From Burkholderia glumae LMG 2196 = ATCC 33617 (GTDB lineage Bacteria; Pseudomonadota; Gammaproteobacteria; Burkholderiales; Burkholderiaceae), in NCBI RefSeq assembly GCF_000960995.1, contig NZ_CP009434.1, forward strand, positions 2,728,001 through 2,792,000: 64,000 nt of DNA, in the 5' to 3' direction. Positions within the stretch are counted from its first letter, which is position 1. Each line of letters starts with the position of its first letter. Position numbers and translations under genes: made by a program. Shown here piece by piece: positions 26,001 through 34,692 of the stretch. The notes below the pieces were generated by a model that made no database searches, was not told the DNA's origin, and saw only the letters and a list, made by a program, of their open reading frames with translations.

Positions 26001-26022
26001 AGTTGTACGACGACATATCAGT
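26001..26022 (+). promoter_or_regulatory. Operator-like site before the sugar-acid transporter
   Basis: AGTTGTACGACGACATATCA shares 16 of 22 positions with the palindrome at 22359. A TAGACT -10-like hexamer lies just upstream at 25991-25996, so bound protein would hinder transcription. A nine-base core TACGATGAC, identical to part of the 22359 site, recurs at 25860-25868 near the divergent dehydrogenase promoter. Confidence 0.5.
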
Positions 26023-26068
26023 CAGCATTAGACCGACGGACTCCTCTCGCGCTCTCGCCAGGACACTC

Positions 26069-27430
26069 ATGGAAGCGACCCGCACCGCCAATCCGGCCGC
26101 CACGGCCAAACGGACCGCCGTCCGCTACTGGATCCTGCTGATGATCTTCGTCGTGACGACGCTGAACTACGCGGATCGCGCGACGCTGTCGATCACCGGC
26201 ACCTCGATGCGCAAGGAGTTCGGCATCGACGCGGTGCAGATGGGCTACATCTTCTCGTCGTTCAGCTGGGCCTACGTGCTCGCGCAGCTGCCGAGCGGCT
26301 GGCTGCTGGACCGCTTCGGCGCGCGCCGCGTGTACGCCGGCAGCATCTTCCTCTGGTCGCTGTTCACCCTGCTGCAGAGCACGATCGGCCTGGCCGGCAG
26401 CGCCGCGCTGGCGGTGGCCGCGCTGTTCGTGCTGCGCTTCGCGGTGGGCATCGCCGAGGCGCCGGCGTTCCCGGCCAATGCCAAGGTGGTGGCGAGCTGG
26501 TTCCCGACCAGCGAGCGCGGCACGGCATCGGCGATCTTCAATGCGGCGCAGTATTTCGCGGCCGTGCTGTTCACGCCGCTGATGGCCTGGCTCACGCACG
26601 CGTTCAGCTGGCACCAGGTGTATCTGTGGCTCGGCGCGGCCGGCATGGCGCTCGCGCTGCTGTGGATGCGGGTGGTGCGCAGCCCGGCCGATCACCCGCG
26701 CGTGAATCGGGCCGAGCGCGAGCACATCGAGCAGGGCGGCGGCGTGATCGAGACCGGCGGCAAGACGCCCGCCGGCGGCGCGCCCGAGCGGCTCGCGGGC
26801 TGGTTCTACGTGCGCCAGCTGCTCGGCAACCGGATGCTGATCGGCGTCTATCTCGGCCAGTACTGCATCAACGTGCTCACCTACTTCTTCCTGACCTGGT
26901 TCCCGATCTACCTCGTGCAGGCGCGCGGCATGTCGATCCTGAAGGCCGGCGTGCTGGCCTCGCTGCCGGCCGTCTGCGGCTTCCTCGGCGGGGTGCTGGG
27001 CGGCATGCTGTCGGACGGCATGATCCGGCGCGGCGTGTCGCTCACGCGTGCGCGCAAGATCCCGATCATCGGCGGCATGCTGCTGTCGATGGCGATCATC
27101 GGCTGCAACTACGTGGACAGCGCCGCGCTCGTGATCGCGCTGATGGCACTGTCGTTCTTCGGCAAGGGCCTGGGCTCGCTGGGCTGGGCGGTGGTGGCCG
27201 ACACGGCGCCGAAGGAGGCCATCGGCCTGTCGGGCAGCCTCTTCAACATGTTCGGCAACGCGGCCGGGATCGTCACGCCGATCGTGATCGGCTACCTGGT
27301 GGGCGCGAGCGGCTCGTTCAACGGCGCCCTGCTATTCGTCGGGCTCAACGCGCTGGTGACCGTGCTCTGCTACCTCGTGATCGTCAAGGACATCAGGCGC
27401 GTGACGCTGCGCAAGGCACCCGGCCGCTGA
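26069..27430 (+). CDS. MFS transporter, probable galactarate/glucarate uptake
   Basis: Twelve-helix transporter of 453 residues of the anion:cation symporter family (GudP/GarP-like). Marks are TTLNYADRATLSITGTSM in helix 1, IFSSFSWAYVLAQLPSGWLLDRFGAR around helix 2, and VGIAEAPAFPANAKVVASWFP in helix 4. The gene sits between the semialdehyde dehydrogenase and shares the operator-like motif with garD and kdgD, so a hexarate substrate is likely. The ATG at 26069 follows CAGGA. Confidence 0.85.
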   Translation: MEATRTANPAATAKRTAVRYWILLMIFVVTTLNYADRATLSITGTSMRKEFGIDAVQMGYIFSSFSWAYVLAQLPSGWLLDRFGARRVYAGSIFLWSLFTLLQSTIGLAGSAALAVAALFVLRFAVGIAEAPAFPANAKVVASWFPTSERGTASAIFNAAQYFAAVLFTPLMAWLTHAFSWHQVYLWLGAAGMALALLWMRVVRSPADHPRVNRAEREHIEQGGGVIETGGKTPAGGAPERLAGWFYVRQLLGNRMLIGVYLGQYCINVLTYFFLTWFPIYLVQARGMSILKAGVLASLPAVCGFLGGVLGGMLSDGMIRRGVSLTRARKIPIIGGMLLSMAIIGCNYVDSAALVIALMALSFFGKGLGSLGWAVVADTAPKEAIGLSGSLFNMFGNAAGIVTPIVIGYLVGASGSFNGALLFVGLNALVTVLCYLVIVKDIRRVTLRKAPGR

Positions 27431-27919
27431 GGCGATGCCGACAGGGGCGGCGCGGCTCGCGCGCCGTCGAGCGGCCGCCGCACGGCGGCTCGCGATCGCG
27501 CCCGGATGACCGGCAGCCGATCCTTGACGGCGGCTCGGCGGGCAGCAGGCCGACGCGCGATGCCAGCGCACGGCGGCAGCCTGGGCCGCGCCCGCGCGCA
27601 GGTGCCGCCGCAGCGCCCCGGCGGCGCCTTGGCCGGCCGGGGCGTCGTGACGAATCCATGGCGATTGCATGACGGTTCCATGACGGCGTTGCAACCGCTT
27701 CGCGCGGGCGTCTCCCGCGCACGGTCACCCGCCGCGATGTCCGCCCCGCGAGCCGCCCCCCATTCGTGATCCGCATCGCAACATGATTGCCACAGCGGCA
27801 GCTTAAGCTTGCCTTCAAGTTTCGCCCGCCGGCATCGCCATGCTCCCCGCCACGCCCCCACCGGCGCGCGGGGCCGGGGCCATGCCGTCCGATGCAAGCA
27901 AACCGAAGGATTGCCCAGC
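27431..27919. other. Intergenic region, no gene seen
   Basis: About 490 bases between the sugar-acid transporter and the small protein before hpnJ. Short open frames are present but have neither ribosome sites nor protein-like composition. The region around 27780-27850 is less GC-rich and may hold the promoter of the hopanoid genes. Confidence 0.5.
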
Positions 27920-28318
27920 GTGCCACTCCTCTCTCGCCTGCCGAGCTCGGCCGAATCCGCTCCGGGCCTCGCGTTTCCCACCGTCGAGGCATGGCGCACC
28001 TATCTGCTGATCGCGGCGCTGGCCGCGTCCGGCGCGCAGATCCTGGTGCTGCTGTCGATCGCCGTGCTGCAGATTCCGCAGCACCATTTCACGACCCCGA
28101 CATTCCGCTGCGCAACACTGGTCTACCTCGCGGTGGCCGTGGCGGCAACGCGAGCCGGCGCGCGCTTCGCGTTCCGCGCCGGCCTCAGGCGCGGGCACGT
28201 GCGGCTCGAACCGGCCGCGCCCGGCACCGTGCGCGTGTCGCCGCGCTGCCCGCTGCGCGCGCTGGTGCTGCTGCATCTGCGCCTGCGCCGCGAGCAGTTC
28301 GAGCGTGTGATTTCGTGA
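27920..28318 (+). CDS. Small membrane protein of unknown function
   Basis: Reading from GTG at 27920 gives 132 residues; AAGGA lies 9 bases upstream. A longer reading from ATG 27809 would give 169 residues with a histidine- and arginine-rich leader that looks non-native. Two hydrophobic segments are visible: TYLLIAALAASGAQILVLLSIAVLQ and CATLVYLAVAVAATRAGARF. The C-terminus is basic. It precedes hpnJ by 94 bases and may belong to that transcript. I do not recognise the family. Confidence 0.55.
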   Translation: MPLLSRLPSSAESAPGLAFPTVEAWRTYLLIAALAASGAQILVLLSIAVLQIPQHHFTTPTFRCATLVYLAVAVAATRAGARFAFRAGLRRGHVRLEPAAPGTVRVSPRCPLRALVLLHLRLRREQFERVIS

Positions 28319-28412
28319 CCAGCAGCGGCCCGACGAACGACTGCGAACCCGCCATCCGACGCTGCGGGTGCCGGCCGCCGGGGCCGGCGCCGCGCCATCT
28401 CTTCCCGACCCG

Positions 28413-29834
28413 ATGAAAACCCTGTTCCTGCAAGCGCCGTCCTACGACGGCTTCGACGGCGGCGCCGGCTCGCGCTACCAGGCCCGGCGCGAGATCCGCT
28501 CGTTCTGGTATCCCACCTGGCTGGCCCAGCCCGCCGCGCTCGTGCCCGGCAGCCGCGTGCTCGACGCCCCCGCCGACGGCCTGTCGGTGCAGGCCACGCT
28601 CGAGATCGCCGCCGGCTACGACCTCGTCATCATCCACACCAGCACGCCCTCGTTTCCCACCGACGCCCTGTTCGCCCAGGACCTCAAGCAGCGCAAGCGC
28701 TCGATCGTGATCGGCATGGTCGGCGCCAAGGTCGCCGTCGATCCCCACCATTGCCTGCTCGCCTCCGAGGCGATCGATTTCGTCTGCCGCGAGGAGTTCG
28801 ACTACACCTGCCGCGAGCTGGCCGAAGGCAAGCCGTTCGCCGAGATCCTCGGCCTGAGCTACCGCACCGCCGACGGCGCGATCGAGCACAACGGCCCGCG
28901 CCCGATGATCGAGGACATGGACGCGCTGCCGTTCGTGGCCCCCGTCTATCAGCGCGACCTCAAGATCCGCAACTACTTCATCGGCTATCTCGACTACCCC
29001 TACGTCTCGATCTACACCGGGCGCGGCTGCCGCTCCAAATGCACCTTCTGCCTGTGGCCGCAGACCGTGGGCGGCCACCGCTACCGCGTGCGCTCGGTCG
29101 AGAACGTGCTGGCCGAGGTGAAGTGGATTCGCGACAACATGCCGGAGGTGAAAGAGATCATGTTCGACGACGACACCTTCACCGACTTCAAGCCGCGCGT
29201 GGAGGAAATCGCGCGCGGGCTCGGCAGGCTGGGCGTGAGCTGGTCGTGCAACGCCAAGGCGAACGTGCCGTACTCGACGCTGAAGATCATGAAGGACAAC
29301 GGCCTGCGCCTGCTGCTGGTGGGCTACGAGTCGGGCGACGACCAGATCCTGCTGAACATCAAGAAGGGCCTGCGCACCGACATCGCGCGCCGCTTCAGCG
29401 AGGACTGCAGGAAGCTGGGCATCAAGATCCACGGCACCTTCATCCTCGGGCTGCCGGGCGAGACCAAGGACACCATCCGCAAGACCATCGCCTACGCGAA
29501 GGAGATCAATCCGCACACCATCCAGGTGTCGCTGGCCGCGCCCTATCCGGGCACCAAGCTCTACGAGCAGGCGGTGGAAAACGGCTGGATGGAGGAGAAC
29601 CGGACCATCAACCTGGTCAGCAAGGAGGGCGTGCAGCTGGCGGCGATCGGCTATCCGCATCTGTCGCGGGAAGACATCTATCACGAGCTGGAGCACTTCT
29701 ATCGCGCGTTCTACTTCCGGCCGTCGAAGATCTGGGAGATCGTGCGCGAGATGCTGTCGAGCTGGGACATGACGAAGCGCCGCCTGCGCGAAGGCGTCGA
29801 GTTCTTCCGCTTCCTGCGCGCGCACGAGGCGTGA
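28413..29834 (+). CDS. hpnJ: Hopanoid biosynthesis radical SAM protein HpnJ
   Basis: Radical SAM enzyme of 473 residues with an N-terminal cobalamin-binding-like domain (residues 1-150) and the cluster motif CRSKCTFC (C206, C210, C213). The MFDDDTFTDF and GTFILGLPGET motifs complete the radical SAM barrel. It is needed for the cyclitol ether head group of composite hopanoids, acting on the glucosaminyl intermediate made by HpnI and HpnK. The stop overlaps the hpnI start by one base (TGATG). Confidence 0.93.
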   Translation: MKTLFLQAPSYDGFDGGAGSRYQARREIRSFWYPTWLAQPAALVPGSRVLDAPADGLSVQATLEIAAGYDLVIIHTSTPSFPTDALFAQDLKQRKRSIVIGMVGAKVAVDPHHCLLASEAIDFVCREEFDYTCRELAEGKPFAEILGLSYRTADGAIEHNGPRPMIEDMDALPFVAPVYQRDLKIRNYFIGYLDYPYVSIYTGRGCRSKCTFCLWPQTVGGHRYRVRSVENVLAEVKWIRDNMPEVKEIMFDDDTFTDFKPRVEEIARGLGRLGVSWSCNAKANVPYSTLKIMKDNGLRLLLVGYESGDDQILLNIKKGLRTDIARRFSEDCRKLGIKIHGTFILGLPGETKDTIRKTIAYAKEINPHTIQVSLAAPYPGTKLYEQAVENGWMEENRTINLVSKEGVQLAAIGYPHLSREDIYHELEHFYRAFYFRPSKIWEIVREMLSSWDMTKRRLREGVEFFRFLRAHEA

Positions 29835-31099
29835 TGCAGGGGCTGCGCTCGTGGACGCGCGGCCAGGCCGGCCGCGCCTTCTCCATGTCGCTCGCCGTCG
29901 GCGCCGCGATCGTGCTGAGCGACGCGGCGCGCCACCACCCGCCCGTGATCGTCGCGCTCGGCCATGCGCTCGCGACGGCCGCGAGCCTCTGCGCCGGGTT
30001 CGGCATCGTCTACACGCTGATCGCGGCCGTCCTGACCGGGCGCTTTTTCGCGCGCGCGCCGGCGCTGCCCACCCAGTACCCGCCCGTCACGCTGATGAAG
30101 CCGCTGCACGGCGACGAGTGGCAGCTCGTCGAGCACCTGGCCAGCTTCTTCGATCAGGACTATCCGGGCCCGGTGCAATACCTGTTCGGCGTCCACGACG
30201 CCAACGACGCCGCGCTGCGCGCCGTCGCGACGCTGCGCGAGCGTTATCCGCAGGCACACGTCACGGTGGTGGCCGACGCGCGGCTGTACGGCCCGAACCG
30301 CAAGATCTGCAATCTCGTCAACATGCTGGAGCAGGCCGAGCACGCGCTGCTCTGCTTCGCCGACAGCGACGTGCGCGTGGGCCGCGATTATCTGCGGCGC
30401 GTCGTCGGCGCGCTGGAGCAACCCGGCGTCGGGCTCGTGACGAGCGCCTATCGCGGCATCAGCGCGCCCGGCCGGTGGCCGCGCGCGGCGGCGGCGGCCA
30501 CCAACTACCAGTTCTTCCCCGGCGTGGTCACCGGTCTCGCAACCCGGCTCGCGCGGCCCTGCTTCGGTCAGACCATCGCGATGCGACGCGCCACGCTCGA
30601 GGCGATCGGCGGGCTCGCCGCGTTCGCGCACCACCTCGCCGAGGACCACGCGATCGGCGAGGCCGTGCGCGGCATCGGCGCGACGGTGGCGGTTCCGCCG
30701 CTGCTCGTCGATCACGCCTGCATCGAATCGACCTTCCGTGCCCTGTTCGCGCACGAGCTGCGCTGGAGCCGGACCATCCGCGCGGCCGACCCGCTGGGCC
30801 ATCTCGGCTCGGCGCTGATGCATCCGCTGCCGTTCGCGCTGCTCGCCTTGCTCGCCTCCGGCGGCGCGCTCGGCGCCGGGTGGCTGGTGGCCGCGGCGCT
30901 CGCCGCGCGCTTCGCGCTGAAGTGGCGCGTCGATCGCGCGTTCGGCCAGCCGTTCGCCGATCTGGCGCTGCTGCCGCTCAACGACTTGCTGCAGTTCGGC
31001 ATCTTCGTGGCGAGCTTCGCGATGTCCGACGTGGTGTGGCGCGGCCGCCGGCTGCGCGTCGACCCGTCGGGCCGGCTGGTGCCCCGCCTCGACGAATGA
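29834..31099 (+). CDS. hpnI: Hopanoid biosynthesis glycosyltransferase HpnI
   Basis: Membrane glycosyltransferase of 421 residues of the GT2 type. Two hydrophobic segments occur near the N-terminus (FSMSLAVGAAIVLSDAA; LCAGFGIVYTLIAAVL), then the catalytic domain with PPVTLMKPLHGDEWQL, the DxD-type CFADSDVRV, and AEDHAIGEAV plus the RWSRTIR motif near the end. C-terminal hydrophobic segments follow. HpnI transfers N-acetylglucosamine to bacteriohopanetetrol. Start and stop both overlap the neighbouring frames. Confidence 0.92.
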   Translation: MQGLRSWTRGQAGRAFSMSLAVGAAIVLSDAARHHPPVIVALGHALATAASLCAGFGIVYTLIAAVLTGRFFARAPALPTQYPPVTLMKPLHGDEWQLVEHLASFFDQDYPGPVQYLFGVHDANDAALRAVATLRERYPQAHVTVVADARLYGPNRKICNLVNMLEQAEHALLCFADSDVRVGRDYLRRVVGALEQPGVGLVTSAYRGISAPGRWPRAAAAATNYQFFPGVVTGLATRLARPCFGQTIAMRRATLEAIGGLAAFAHHLAEDHAIGEAVRGIGATVAVPPLLVDHACIESTFRALFAHELRWSRTIRAADPLGHLGSALMHPLPFALLALLASGGALGAGWLVAAALAARFALKWRVDRAFGQPFADLALLPLNDLLQFGIFVASFAMSDVVWRGRRLRVDPSGRLVPRLDE

Positions 31100-31194
31100 G
31101 CGCGCGCGACCCCCTGCCCGCCGTCACGAGCCGACCCATCGTCATGCCCACGACCGCGTCGCGCCTCGCCAAACCGCGCCGGAGCCGCGCATGA
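31096..31194 (+). pseudogene. hpnK: 32-codon in-frame remnant, probably of hpnK
   Basis: A 32-codon frame starts with an ATG overlapping the hpnI stop (ATGA at 31096-31099) and ends with a TGA overlapping the hpnL start (ATGA at 31191-31194). It reads MSARDPLPAVTSRPIV, then MPTTASRLAKPRRSRA. In related genomes hpnK, a YdjC-type deacetylase of roughly 280-300 residues, belongs to this gene set, and its N-terminus runs into a RxIVTADDFG motif. Here the motif is gone right after RPIV. The arrangement looks like a clean in-frame deletion of hpnK with both coupling junctions kept. The alternative is a native 32-residue peptide. Confidence 0.55.
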
Positions 31195-32183
31195 AATCGC
31201 TCGGCTCCGCGGCGGCCGCGCTCGGCCTCGCCATCGCGGTCTGGCTGGTCTGGCGCGACCATCCCGCCGCGATCCTCGCGCTGCTGCGCGAGGCCGGCGG
31301 CGGCCTGCTGCTGGCCGCCGCCGCGCACCTCCTGCCGATGCTCGCGAACGCGGCCGACTGGCGCCTGCTGATCCGGCGCGCGCCGCGCCCCGGCTTCGGC
31401 GCGATGCTCAGGCTGGTGCTGATCCGCGAGTCGGTGAACGGCCTGCTGCCGGTGGCGCGGATCGGCGGCGAGATCGTCGCGTACCGCCTGTTGCGGCGGC
31501 TGCGCGTGAAGCACGCCACGGCGATCGCAAGCCTGGTGGTGGACATGCAGCTCACGCTCGTCAGCCAGTTGGTGTTCGCGCTGCTCGCCGTCGGCTGGCT
31601 GCTCGAACACTCGACCTCCGACACGAGCCGCCTGGTCGGGCGCCTGGCGGCGAGCATCGCGCTGGCGGCGCCGGTGCTGCTGCTGTTCGCGCTGGTGCAG
31701 CACGCGCGGCCGTTCGAGCGCGCCACGCAGTTGCTCAACCGCGTCACGAGCGGCCAGTTCGTCGCCCAGCTCGGCGCCTCGGCGGGCGTGGACCGCTGCA
31801 TGATGCTGCTGTGGCGCAACACCGGCGTGGTGGCGCGCTACCTGCTGATCTGGCAGACGCTGCAGTTCCTCGGCTTCTCGCTCGAGATCTGGCTCGCGCT
31901 GCTCGCGCTCGGCGCGCATCCGAGCGTCGCCGACGCGCTGGTGATCGAGGCGCTGATCCAGCTGCTCAGCAGCGTCGCGTTCCTGGTGCCGGGCAGCCTC
32001 GGCGTGCAGGAAGGCGGCTTCGTGCTGATCGGCGGCCTGCTCGGCCTCGATCCGCCCGTGTGCCTCGCGCTGGCCGGCGCGCGGCGGCTGCGCGACCTGC
32101 TGTTCTACCTGCCCGGGCTCGCCGTCTGGCAGCTGGCCGAGCATCGCCCCGCGCGCGTGAGCGGTCGCCCGCCCGGCCCGTGA
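31191..32183 (+). CDS. hpnL: Hopanoid-associated membrane protein HpnL
   Basis: Membrane protein of 330 residues with about eight hydrophobic segments, of the lysylphosphatidylglycerol synthase TM-region/flippase-like superfamily. Marks are RLVLIRESVNGLLPVARIGGE near residue 75 and SVAFLVPGSLGVQEGGFVLIGGLLGL near residue 265. It is the last gene of the hpn cluster and a candidate transporter of hopanoids, though its biochemical role is not settled. A stable hairpin follows at 32246-32270. Confidence 0.88.
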   Translation: MKSLGSAAAALGLAIAVWLVWRDHPAAILALLREAGGGLLLAAAAHLLPMLANAADWRLLIRRAPRPGFGAMLRLVLIRESVNGLLPVARIGGEIVAYRLLRRLRVKHATAIASLVVDMQLTLVSQLVFALLAVGWLLEHSTSDTSRLVGRLAASIALAAPVLLLFALVQHARPFERATQLLNRVTSGQFVAQLGASAGVDRCMMLLWRNTGVVARYLLIWQTLQFLGFSLEIWLALLALGAHPSVADALVIEALIQLLSSVAFLVPGSLGVQEGGFVLIGGLLGLDPPVCLALAGARRLRDLLFYLPGLAVWQLAEHRPARVSGRPPGP

Positions 32184-32245
32184 ATCGGCGCCGCCGGCCC
32201 GGGGCGCCCCTCGCCTCGCCCGCCGGCCGTGCCGCCGCGGCACGC

Positions 32246-32270
32246 CGAGGCGGCCCGGCCGGCCGCCTCG
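32246..32270 (+). terminator. Hairpin after hpnL
   Basis: CGAGGCGGCC and GGCCGCCTCG form a perfect ten-base stem around CGGCC. No T run follows, so it is at most a weak or factor-assisted terminator. Confidence 0.45.
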
Positions 32271-32344
32271 CATTGCGCGAAAGTTGATCTTCACCCGGCT
32301 ACGGGCTAACCCGGATGCAAAAAAGTATCGGTCCGGAGTCTTAT

Positions 32345-32386
32345 TTTCAGTGGTGAAAGCAGGCCGCCAAGGCTATTTTTCACTGA
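32345..32386. promoter_or_regulatory. TTTCA/TGAAA elements before the pentitol regulator
   Basis: TTTCA and TGAAA (32345-32358) form a short inverted repeat around GTGG, and TTTTTCACTGA follows at 32376-32386 with partial symmetry to it. These sit in the only AT-rich part of the 263-base region before the AraC gene and could be its promoter or autoregulatory site. Confidence 0.3.
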
Positions 32387-32446
32387 TCGCGCGCCACCAC
32401 GAACGGGCGCGCGCCCTGGAGACGGGCCGGTGCGGAACAGCGACGA

Positions 32447-33418
32447 ATGAAGACCATGCGTGATGACGATGACGACCCGCGCGGCGAACTGGCCGAGCCC
32501 GATCTCGAACTGGTGGCGGTGCCGCGCGACGAGTCGTACAAGGTCTGGTCGCACGGCTATCCATACCGCACCGTGCGCTGGCACTTCCATCCCGAATACG
32601 AGATCCATCTGATCACGGCGACTACCGGCAAGTATTTCGTCGGCGACCATATCGGCGATTTCTCGCCCGGCAACCTCGTGATGACCGGCCCGAACCTGCC
32701 GCACAACTGGGTCAGCCACGTGCCGCGCGAGGAGCGCGTGGACGAGCGCTGCCTGGTGCTGCAGTTCGGCGCCGAGTTCGTGGCGCGCGTGATCGCCGCG
32801 TTCCCGGAGTTCCGCCGCGTCGAGGCGCTGCTCGACGCGGCGCGCTGGGGCCTGCTGTTTGCGCCGCAGACGGGCGCGGCCGCCGCGCCGATCCTGCGCG
32901 AGATGCTGGGCGCGCAGGGCATGCGCCGCATCGTGCTGTTCGTCTCGCTGGTCGACCTGCTGGTGCAGAGCCAGCCGCCGCGCAAGCTTGCGAGCGCCGG
33001 CTACTGCGCCGACCCGGCCCGCTACGCGGCCACGCGCATCAATCACGTGCTCGCGCACATCGGCAAGAACCTCTCCCAGGAGCTGCGCGAGACGGAACTG
33101 GCGGCGCTCTCGGGGCAGAGCCCGAGCGCGTTCTCGCGCTACTTCCGACGTCATACCGGCGTGCCGTTCGTGCAGTACGTCAACCGGCTGCGCATCCATC
33201 TCGCGTGCCAGTTGCTGATGTCGGACGAGCTCAGCATCACCGACATCTGCTACCAGGTCGGCTTCAACAATCTTTCGAATTTCAACCGGCAGTTCCTGCA
33301 GCTGAAGGGCATGTCGCCGTCGCGCTGGCGCGCCTGCCAGCGCCTGAACGCGGCGAGCGCGGGCGCGACGGCGACGGCGACGGCGGCGGCCGCGAGCGCG
33401 GCGGCGGCGTTCGGCTAG
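32447..33418 (+). CDS. AraC-family regulator of the pentitol operon
   Basis: Regulator of 323 residues. An N-terminal cupin (RWHFHPEYEIHLI, GDHIGDFSPGNLVMTGPNLPHNW) probably binds the sugar or sugar alcohol. The C-terminal DNA-binding domain has two helix-turn-helix motifs (ETELAALSGQSPSAFSRYF and ITDICYQVGFNNLSNFNRQF). The last 20 residues are alanine/threonine repeats of low complexity. It is transcribed in the same direction as the transporter operon, 143 bases upstream of it, and is its likely activator. Confidence 0.88.
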   Translation: MKTMRDDDDDPRGELAEPDLELVAVPRDESYKVWSHGYPYRTVRWHFHPEYEIHLITATTGKYFVGDHIGDFSPGNLVMTGPNLPHNWVSHVPREERVDERCLVLQFGAEFVARVIAAFPEFRRVEALLDAARWGLLFAPQTGAAAAPILREMLGAQGMRRIVLFVSLVDLLVQSQPPRKLASAGYCADPARYAATRINHVLAHIGKNLSQELRETELAALSGQSPSAFSRYFRRHTGVPFVQYVNRLRIHLACQLLMSDELSITDICYQVGFNNLSNFNRQFLQLKGMSPSRWRACQRLNAASAGATATATAAAASAAAAFG

Positions 33419-33561
33419 CGCGCCCGGCCGCGAGCGCGACGGCGGGCGAGCGGCAGGCCGCCTGGCCAACGCCATCGTTTCGGCATGCAGACAATCGACT
33501 GAACGGCGAGCGGCGCACCCAGGCCGGCCGCCACCATCAACCCAACGACGGAGACGAACCG

Positions 33562-34620
33562 ATGAACCGATCCACCCTCACCCTCGCGCGCACCGCCGCG
33601 CTCGGTCTTGCGCTGCTCGGCGGCACGGCGGCCTTCGCGGCGCCGGCCGGCACGGTCGCGTTCCTGATGCCCGACCAGGCCTCGACGCGCTACGAGCAGC
33701 ACGACTTCCCCGGCTTCAAGGCGCAGATGCACAAGCTCTGCCCCGACTGCAAGGTGCTGTACCAGAACGCGAACGCCGACGCCTCGCAACAGCAGCAGCA
33801 GTTCAACTCGGTGATCGCGCAAGGCGCCAAGGTGATCGTGATCGATCCGGTCGATTCGACCGCCGCCGCCTCGCTCGTGCACCTGGCACGGGCGCAGGGC
33901 GTCAAGGTGATCGCCTACGACCGCCCGATCCCGTCCACGCCGGCCGACTACTACGTGTCGTTCGACAACGAGGCGATCGGCAAGGCGATCGCGCAGTCGC
34001 TGGTGCAGCACCTGAAGGCGCTGAACGTGCCGACGACCAGGGGCGGCGTGCTGGAAGTCAACGGCTCGCCCACCGACGCGGCGGCCGGCCTGATCCGCAA
34101 CGGCATCCACGCGGGCCTGCAGGGCAGCGGCTACGCCACGCTCGCCGAATTCGACACGCCCGAATGGGCGCCGCCGAAGGCCCAGCAATGGGTGAGCGGA
34201 CAGATCACGCGCTTCGGCGCGAAGATCGTCGGCGTGGTGGCCGCCAACGACGGCACCGCGGGCGGCGCGATCGCGGCGTTCAACGCGGCCGGCGTGAAGC
34301 CGCTGCCGCCCGTGACCGGCAACGACGCGACGCTCGCCGCGCTGCAGCTGATCATCGCCGGGGACCAGTACAACACCATCCTCAAGCCAAGCGAGATCGT
34401 CGCGGCGGCCGCGGCACAGGTGGCCGTCGGCTTCCTGTCGGGGCAGACGCCCAAGGGCGAGACGACGCTCTACCAGACGCCGACGCGGCTGTTCCAGCCG
34501 GCTCTCATCACGGCGCAGAACCTGAAGGCCGAAGTGGTCGACAAGGGCTTCGCGAGCGCCAAGGCGCTCTGCACCGGCCGCTACGCGCAGGGCTGCAGGC
34601 AGCTCGGCATCACGAACTGA
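33562..34620 (+). CDS. Sugar/polyol ABC transporter periplasmic binding protein
   Basis: CUT2-type binding protein of 352 residues. A signal peptide (LARTAALGLALLGGTAAFA) precedes a mature domain with VAFLMPDQASTRYEQHDFPGF, VIVIDPVDSTAAASLV and AANDGTAGGAIAAFNAAG, all close to the xylose-binding XylF group. GGAGA precedes the ATG. The downstream ribitol-type dehydrogenase and FGGY kinase suggest ribitol or another pentitol as ligand. Confidence 0.88.
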   Translation: MNRSTLTLARTAALGLALLGGTAAFAAPAGTVAFLMPDQASTRYEQHDFPGFKAQMHKLCPDCKVLYQNANADASQQQQQFNSVIAQGAKVIVIDPVDSTAAASLVHLARAQGVKVIAYDRPIPSTPADYYVSFDNEAIGKAIAQSLVQHLKALNVPTTRGGVLEVNGSPTDAAAGLIRNGIHAGLQGSGYATLAEFDTPEWAPPKAQQWVSGQITRFGAKIVGVVAANDGTAGGAIAAFNAAGVKPLPPVTGNDATLAALQLIIAGDQYNTILKPSEIVAAAAAQVAVGFLSGQTPKGETTLYQTPTRLFQPALITAQNLKAEVVDKGFASAKALCTGRYAQGCRQLGITN

Positions 34621-34692
34621 GCGCATCCCGAGCGGCGCGCCGCGGCCACCCGCCGGCGGCCCGTCGCGGCCCATCCCTCACGGAGTCCAGAC

